Source: Mycolicibacterium sp. CR10
Lineage (GTDB): Bacteria; Actinomycetota; Actinomycetes; Mycobacteriales; Mycobacteriaceae
Direction of reading: 5' to 3'
DNA length: 64,000 nucleotides
NCBI RefSeq assembly: GCF_005222675.1
Contig: NZ_STGE01000014.1
Location: 1-64,000 of the forward strand
Part shown: positions 59,575 through 64,000 of the stretch, piece after piece
Layout: each line of letters begins with the position of its first letter
Position numbering within the stretch: the first letter of the stretch is position 1
Translations under genes and position numbers: made by a program
The notes under the pieces: generated by a model
Databases searched by the model: none
What the model was told of the DNA's origin: nothing
Seen by the model: the letters and a program-made list of their open reading frames with translations, nothing else

Positions 59575-60353
59575 TGACGACGTTCGTCGAGCCCTCGACC
59601 AAAGATCCCGCACTGCCGCCCGTGCCCGAGGGTGCGGTGATGGTGACGTTGAAGATCGCGCGGTTCAACCCCGAGGACCCCGACGGCGCCGGGTTCCAGA
59701 GCTTCCGCGTGCCGTGCCTGCCGTCGGATCGGCTGCTCAACCTGCTGCACTACGTCAAGTGGTACCTCGACGGCACCCTGACGTTCCGGCGATCCTGCGC
59801 CCACGGTGTGTGCGGGTCGGACGCGATGCGCATCAACGGCGTCAACCGGTTGGCGTGCAAGGTGCTCATGCGCGACATGCTGCCCAAAAAGGCGTCCAAG
59901 CAGCTCACGATCACGATCGAGCCGATCCGCGGCCTGCCGGTGGAGAAGGACCTGATCGTGGACATGGAGCCGTTCTTCGACGCCTACCGCGCGATCAAGC
60001 CGTACCTGATCACCACCGGCAACCAGCCGACCCGTGAGCGGATCCAGAGCCAGACCGACCGGGCCCGCTACGACGACACCACCAAGTGCATCCTGTGCGC
60101 GTGCTGCACCACCAGCTGCCCGGTCTATTGGAGCGAGGGCTCGTACTTCGGCCCTGCCGCGATCGTCAACGCCCACCGGTTCATCTTCGATTCGCGTGAC
60201 GAGGGTGCCGCCGAGCGGCTCGACATCCTCAACGACGTCGACGGGGTGTGGCGCTGCCGCACCACGTTCAACTGCACCGAGTCCTGCCCGCGCGGCATCC
60301 AGGTGACCCAGGCGATCCAGGAGGTTAAGCGCGCGCTGATGTTCGCGCGCTGA
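59574..60353 (+). CDS. sdhB: succinate dehydrogenase iron-sulfur subunit
   Basis: 259 residues. It transfers electrons from FAD to menaquinone through three clusters. The 2Fe-2S ligands are in RRSCAHGVCGSDAM and LACKVL. The 4Fe-4S motif is CILCACCTTSCPVYW and the 3Fe-4S motif CTESCPRGIQ. RRSCAHGVCGSD has the normal aspartate in place of a cysteine. The ATG overlaps the sdhA TGA. The coding sequence is followed by a subfamily B palindromic element 16 nt after the stop, which may end the sdh transcript. Confidence 0.95.
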   Translation: MTTFVEPSTKDPALPPVPEGAVMVTLKIARFNPEDPDGAGFQSFRVPCLPSDRLLNLLHYVKWYLDGTLTFRRSCAHGVCGSDAMRINGVNRLACKVLMRDMLPKKASKQLTITIEPIRGLPVEKDLIVDMEPFFDAYRAIKPYLITTGNQPTRERIQSQTDRARYDDTTKCILCACCTTSCPVYWSEGSYFGPAAIVNAHRFIFDSRDEGAAERLDILNDVDGVWRCRTTFNCTESCPRGIQVTQAIQEVKRALMFAR

Positions 60354-60368
60354 CCCTCGGCCCGTTGC

Positions 60369-60431
60369 TGCCGGAATTGCATTCCACGCGGGATTTCTCG
60401 AGTGCGGACCACATGGAATGCAATTCCGGCG
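60369..60431. repeat. 63-nt palindromic element, subfamily B
   Basis: Arms 60369-60390 (core CCGGAATTGCATTCC) and 60410-60431 pair with a few mismatches; the spacer has central TCGAG. It lies 16 nt after the sdhB stop and before a tandem APC permease, so unlike most copies it is not between convergent genes. It is still at a gene 3' end. Confidence 0.88.
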
Positions 60432-60555
60432 GCTGACGGGATGGCGACTGATTCCTGGCCGCCGAGGGACTAAAGTCACTAATTCCGTTGTCGCCGCGCG
60501 CTTTAGCCACCGTATCCGTACCGTCCCAACGGTCTGAATACGGAGCGGAGAAACC

Positions 60556-62274
60556 ATGAGCAAGGGTGAGATCGTCGTCGGATCGCCCGCAGGCACCGTC
60601 GACAGCAAGGGCTTGAAGGGCGGCGCGCTGGGACTGGTGTCCAGCGTCGTCGTCGGGATGGCCTCGACAGCCCCGGCCTACAGCCTGGCGGCGACCCTGG
60701 GCCTCATCGTCGCCAGCGGCGGCAGCCTGCTTGCCGGCGAAAAGGCACCGGCGATCGTTCTGCTCGCGTTCATCCCGATGTACCTGATCGCCGTCGCGTA
60801 CCAGGAGCTGAACAAAGCCGAACCGGACTGCGGCACCACCTTCACCTGGGCGTCGCGCGCCTTCGGCCCGGTCGTCGGCTGGCTCGGCGGCTGGGGCATC
60901 ATCGCCGCCGACGTCATCGTGATGGCGAACCTGGCTCAGATCGCCGGCGCCTACTCCTTTACGTTCGTCGGCGACCTCGGCTGGACGTCGGTCGCCGACC
61001 TGGCCGACAGCACGGTGTGGGCGACGGCAGCGGGTGTGGTGTGGATCATCGTGATGACCTACATCTGCTACCGCGGCATCGAGGTCTCGGCGCGGCTGCA
61101 GTACTTCCTGCTCGGCTTCGAGGTCATCATCCTGGTGATCATCTCGGTCTACGCGCTGATCAAGGTCTACGCCAACACCGCCGAGAGCTACTCGATGCAC
61201 CCGTCGCTGGCCTGGTTCTGGCCTGCCGGTTTGGATTTCGGCACCGTCATCGCCCCCGCGATCCTGACGACGATCTTCATCTACTGGGGCTGGGATACCG
61301 CGGTCGCGTGCAACGAGGAGTGCGACGATCCGGGGACGACTCCGGGCCGGGCCGCCGTGCTGTCCACGTTCCTGCTGCTGGCCACCTACGCCCTCGTGAC
61401 CGTCGCGGCAATCGCCTTCGCGGGCACCGGATCCGAGGGCATCGGCCTGAGCAACCCGGACAATTCCGGGGACGTATTCGCCTCGATCGGACCCGCCCTG
61501 TTCGGCGACAGCGTCCTCGGCCACATCGGGCTGCTGCTGCTGTCGGCGACGATCCTGACCTCGGCGTCGGCGTCGACCCAGACGACCATCCTGCCCACCG
61601 CGCGCACCACGCTGTCGATGGGCGTGTACCGGGCGCTGCCGGAGTCGTTCGCGAAGATCCACCGCCGGTACCTGACCCCGACCACGTCCACGATCGTCAT
61701 GGGCGTTGCATCCATCGCGTTCTACCTGCTGTTCACCGTCATCAGCACCAACCTGCTGACGGCGCTGATCGGCTCGGTCGGCCTGATGATCGCCTTCTAT
61801 TACGGGCTCACCGGGTTCGCCTGCGTCTGGTACTACCGCAAGACCTTCACCTCGTCGACGCGCAACTTCTTCATGCGCTTCCTGGTCCCCCTGCTCGGTG
61901 GGGTCATCCTGCTGGTCATCTTCATCTACGGCCTGCTGCAGTACGCGAAGGCGGACTGGCTCACCGACGACGACGGCAACAACGTCACGATCTTCGGCTT
62001 CGGGGCCGTGGCCGTCGTCGGTATCGGCGCGATGGTGTTGGGGCTGGTCGTGATGGCAGTGTGCTGGATCACCGCACCGGGCTTCTTCCAGGGCCGCACC
62101 CTGCCCCGCAGGGCGGACCTGCTGCTGGTGCCCGCGGTCAATGCGGCGCCGAGCTTCGGCCTGCCGGACTCCGGCGACATGCCGACGGTGATCTCACCCG
62201 ACCTGTCGAATCTGCCCCCTGGCGAGGTGGCCATCGACCCGCTGACGGGTGAGGAATTCACCACAAGGACGTGA
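60556..62274 (+). CDS. APC-superfamily amino acid permease
   Basis: 572 residues, about 12 membrane helices plus a 50-residue hydrophilic C-terminus. The first helices contain GALGLVSSVVVGMASTAPAY, the APC start with the GxxGxG-like loop. WASRAFGPVVGWLGGWGIIA forms the second and third helices, and IYWGWDTAVACNEECDDP the middle. TAPAYSL and the EECDDPGTTPGRAA block resemble the mycobacterial members of the APC family with unknown substrates. It probably imports or exports an amino acid or amine. ATG 60556 follows a 124-nt leader that begins with the repeat. Confidence 0.87.
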   Translation: MSKGEIVVGSPAGTVDSKGLKGGALGLVSSVVVGMASTAPAYSLAATLGLIVASGGSLLAGEKAPAIVLLAFIPMYLIAVAYQELNKAEPDCGTTFTWASRAFGPVVGWLGGWGIIAADVIVMANLAQIAGAYSFTFVGDLGWTSVADLADSTVWATAAGVVWIIVMTYICYRGIEVSARLQYFLLGFEVIILVIISVYALIKVYANTAESYSMHPSLAWFWPAGLDFGTVIAPAILTTIFIYWGWDTAVACNEECDDPGTTPGRAAVLSTFLLLATYALVTVAAIAFAGTGSEGIGLSNPDNSGDVFASIGPALFGDSVLGHIGLLLLSATILTSASASTQTTILPTARTTLSMGVYRALPESFAKIHRRYLTPTTSTIVMGVASIAFYLLFTVISTNLLTALIGSVGLMIAFYYGLTGFACVWYYRKTFTSSTRNFFMRFLVPLLGGVILLVIFIYGLLQYAKADWLTDDDGNNVTIFGFGAVAVVGIGAMVLGLVVMAVCWITAPGFFQGRTLPRRADLLLVPAVNAAPSFGLPDSGDMPTVISPDLSNLPPGEVAIDPLTGEEFTTRT

Positions 62275-62284
62275 ACCCTCTCAG

Positions 62285-62347
62285 CGCCGAAATGGCATTC
62301 CGGCAGAGCCTTACTCGATCTTTTCCTGCTGGAATGCCATTCCGACG
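62285..62347. repeat. 63-nt palindromic element, subfamily A
   Basis: Arms 62285-62306 (core CCGAAATGGCATTCC) and 62326-62347 pair with a few mismatches (GGAATGCCATTCCGACG on the right). The spacer has central TCGA. It lies between the convergent stops of the permease (62274) and the glycosyltransferase (62359). Confidence 0.9.
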
Positions 62348-62358
62348 GAGAGGGTGTG

Positions 62359-63645
62359 TCACCCCGCGGGGTTCCTGGCGTGGGTCACGCGGTCGACGAC
62401 GCGGGCCAGTCCGGCGAACCCAGGCGCTGTGGCCATATCGGCGGCCACGCGCGTGCTCGCCTCGCGGTAGCGCGGCTCGTTGAGCACGTCGCGAATCGCG
62501 CGGCGCAACGCGCGCGGTGTCGGTCGCTCACTTCTGATGCGTCGCCCCACGCCGGACCACGCCACCCGCGCTCCGACCTCTGGTTTGTCTTCCTTGCCAC
62601 CGGTGGCGACGATCGGCACGCCGTAGCGCAGTGCGTACTGGACGCCACCGTATCCACCGTTGGTGACGAAAACTGCTGTGCGCGGCAGTAATTCGTCGTA
62701 GGGCAGAAAAGTCGCCGCGCGCGCATTCGGCGGCAGCGGTGGCAGCGTGTCCACCGGGCGCCCGCCGGTGGTCACGACGACGAGCACGTCGTCGTCGGCC
62801 AATCCACGAAGCGTCGGAGCGATGACCTGCTCGTAGTCGACGTTGGCGACCGTTCCCTGGGTCACGTGGACGACGGGGCGCGACCCGTCGAGCTCAGACC
62901 ACCACTCCGGCAGCGGGGCCTGCGAGCCGGTCGCCGACAGGGGCCCCGCGAAGTGGAGTTCGGAAGGCGCATCGGAACGCGGGTACTCGAACGACGGGAC
63001 GCTGAACTGGACGAGCGCATCGGCTCGGCGGTTCCAGTCGGTGAGCGCATACGCCATCGGTGTGCCATGCACCTCTGCGAAAAGGTCGTCAGCGACCTGC
63101 TGGGGTCGCCGGACGACCCGGCTATTCAGAGCAGCCAACGCCGCGTTGCGTGGACGGTTGAGGAATCGGATCGGACGAAGCCCCATGCCGAACGGGGCGG
63201 TGTCGGCACTGTCGATGCACAGCGGGAGGACGCCGCACACGATGACCGTTGGACGCACCGCACGCGGGTGCTCGAGCAGTAGTGCGGCGCCCGTGAACGC
63301 GGGCTCGACGAGCACGACGTCGGCGGGTCTGGCCCCATGAGCAGCAACGATCGCGTCGTACTGGCTCCTGGCCGGCCGCACGAAGACATGTTCGACATCG
63401 AAGGCGATCGCCTTCACGCCCTTGAGCCGGGCACGCTCGGGAAAGCTGTCGAAAAGCGACTCGTCGTAGTCGGCGTCGGCAGGCAGCGGCACGTGCACCG
63501 CACCCGTCGCGGCGATCTTGTCAGCGAAGCGTGCGCCGGTGATGAAGCGGACATCGTCGCCGCGTTTGACGAAATTCGCCGCGACAGACAGCAGCGGTGT
63601 CACGTGGCCGTGCGCCGGGATGCTCGCAATGATGATGGACGTCAT
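62359..63645 (-). CDS. GT1-family glycosyltransferase
   Basis: 428 residues with the GT-B fold of UGT/YjiC-type enzymes. The N-domain starts IIIASIPAHGHVTPLLSVA with the catalytic histidine of GHV, and the C-domain has PVVHVTQGTVANV and VFVTNGGYGGVQYALRYGVPIV, where the usual HGG is NGG. KEDKPEVGARVAW is the donor-binding end. It likely transfers a sugar from a nucleotide donor to a small acceptor such as an antibiotic, flavonoid or lipid. ATG 63645 has GGGGG close upstream. A divergent TetR gene beside it suggests inducible detoxification, which is inference. Confidence 0.88.
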   Translation of the reverse strand: MTSIIIASIPAHGHVTPLLSVAANFVKRGDDVRFITGARFADKIAATGAVHVPLPADADYDESLFDSFPERARLKGVKAIAFDVEHVFVRPARSQYDAIVAAHGARPADVVLVEPAFTGAALLLEHPRAVRPTVIVCGVLPLCIDSADTAPFGMGLRPIRFLNRPRNAALAALNSRVVRRPQQVADDLFAEVHGTPMAYALTDWNRRADALVQFSVPSFEYPRSDAPSELHFAGPLSATGSQAPLPEWWSELDGSRPVVHVTQGTVANVDYEQVIAPTLRGLADDDVLVVVTTGGRPVDTLPPLPPNARAATFLPYDELLPRTAVFVTNGGYGGVQYALRYGVPIVATGGKEDKPEVGARVAWSGVGRRIRSERPTPRALRRAIRDVLNEPRYREASTRVAADMATAPGFAGLARVVDRVTHARNPAG

Positions 63646-63663
63646 GGCAACCCCCTTACTTGC

Positions 63664-63690
63664 TGTCATGTAGTATTCATTACTGTGACA
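63664..63690. promoter_or_regulatory. imperfect dyad between the glycosyltransferase and TetR genes
   Basis: TGTCA-T-GTA (63664-63672) and TAC-TG-TGACA (63681-63690) form an inverted pair with a one-base asymmetry around an 8-bp AT-rich centre. It overlaps the TetR GTG start at 63685 and lies 18 bp from the glycosyltransferase ATG, so it is placed to repress both genes. Confidence 0.4.
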
Positions 63691-64000
63691 CCCAAGTCAA
63701 TATCCGAGAAGGCGCCGCGCGCGTACCGGTCCGAACTGCGTCAGCAGCAGGCGGAGGCCACCCGGACCCGGATCCTCGAAGCGGCGGCAGACCTGTTCGC
63801 AGCGGACGGCTACGCACGGACCACGCTCGCGAAAATCGCTGCGGCAGCTGGCGTTTCCGCAGAGACCGTTCAGGGACAGGGCCCCAAGGCCGCGCTTATG
63901 ATCGCCGCGATCGAGCATGCCGCCTTCGGTGTGGCCGGTGACCAGAACGTCTTGGATCTGAGTTACGGCCACACACTGCTGGCTATCGACGACCCCGAAC
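63685..64000 (+). CDS. TetR-family regulator, 3' part cut by window end
   Basis: The first 105 codons are present and the gene runs past the end of the window. The basic start TPKSISEKAPRAYRSELRQQ leads into the TetR helix-turn-helix: ATRTRILEAAADLFAADGY, then TTLAKIAAAAGVSAETVQGQ. The residue after the recognition helix is normally a tyrosine/histidine pair (VYxHF); here VQGQG is atypical, but the rest of the domain is sound. The start is GTG 63685. It is divergent from the glycosyltransferase and probably controls it. Confidence 0.85.
   Translation, partial: MTPKSISEKAPRAYRSELRQQQAEATRTRILEAAADLFAADGYARTTLAKIAAAAGVSAETVQGQGPKAALMIAAIEHAAFGVAGDQNVLDLSYGHTLLAIDDPE

Noticed and set aside
60325..61662. 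A 445-codon minus-strand frame opposite the APC permease
   Set aside because: The permease is well supported on the other strand. The frame passes through the palindromic element and has low-complexity composition.
36028..62347. Reading the 63-nt elements as classical intrinsic terminators
   Set aside because: No T-tract follows either arm in any copy. They may still terminate by other means, so they are listed as repeats rather than terminators.
1..64000. tRNA, rRNA, CRISPR array, IS or phage genes
   Set aside because: No tRNA-like clover arms, no direct repeat arrays with spacers, no transposase or integrase motifs seen by eye. A covariance-model scan could still find a small RNA.

Overview
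The window is high-GC actinobacterial DNA and almost certainly comes from a rapidly growing Mycobacterium (Mycolicibacterium). The gene order glpD - lpdA - gamma-glutamylcyclotransferase - amiA/amiB - purine nucleoside phosphorylase - pmmB - upp, followed by an Rv3311-like gene - add - deoA - cdd - sdhCDAB, matches my recollection of M. tuberculosis H37Rv Rv3300c-Rv3319. Other mycobacterial hallmarks are an MTB12-like secreted protein, a DesA3-type desaturase with its reductase, an EspC-like type VII secretion protein, a FadD15-like ligase and an F420-type LLM oxidoreductase. No rRNA, tRNA, CRISPR, phage or IS gene was seen.

Layout. 1-11.9 kb is accessory: an MTB12-like protein, a DUF1330 protein with a large sulfatase, an AraC regulator, the desaturase/reductase pair with a divergent FabR-like TetR gene, a crotonase-fold protein, a Rieske oxygenase with a divergent TetR gene, an SDR, and a small proline-rich exported protein. 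11.9-16.7 kb is conserved backbone (pseudouridine synthase, glpD, lpdA, Rv3304-like). 16.7-29.5 kb is a self-contained galactoside-utilisation island. One minus-strand operon encodes a Tat-exported solute-binding lipoprotein, two permeases, a GH36 alpha-galactosidase and GalE. A divergent plus-strand operon encodes a GH42 beta-galactosidase, a DeoR regulator, GalT, GalK and the transporter ATPase. Together they cover uptake of alpha- and beta-galactosides, hydrolysis and the Leloir pathway.

29.5-36.7 kb returns to backbone (two M20 amidohydrolases, PNP, pmmB, upp), with an AbrB-like membrane protein and a divergent MarR gene. 36.8-52.4 kb is a second accessory block of largely envelope-directed genes: an EspC-like protein with a C-terminal YxxxD signal coupled to an NlpC/P60 hydrolase, a ~1,480-residue exported protein with 12 cadherin/VCBS-like repeats, a second sulfatase, an acyltransferase, AdhE, a FadD ligase and an LLM oxidoreductase. 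52.5-60.4 kb is nucleoside salvage (add-deoA-cdd, all GTGA-overlapped) and succinate dehydrogenase. 60.4-64 kb holds an APC permease, a GT1-type glycosyltransferase and a divergent TetR gene cut by the window end.

The most distinctive non-coding feature is a family of 63-nt palindromic elements with a fixed geometry (22-nt arm, 19-nt spacer, 22-nt arm). There are six full copies and one half copy, in two sequence subfamilies, and every copy sits at a gene 3' end, mostly between convergent genes. One copy has become the in-frame C-terminal coding sequence of the AraC regulator. Several divergent regulator/target pairs carry clear dyad or direct-repeat operators: GACAT x4 before the AraC gene, a 30-bp dyad at the Rieske/TetR pair, ATCGAA-CAAA-TTCGAT in the galactoside island, and a palindrome abutting the MarR start codon.
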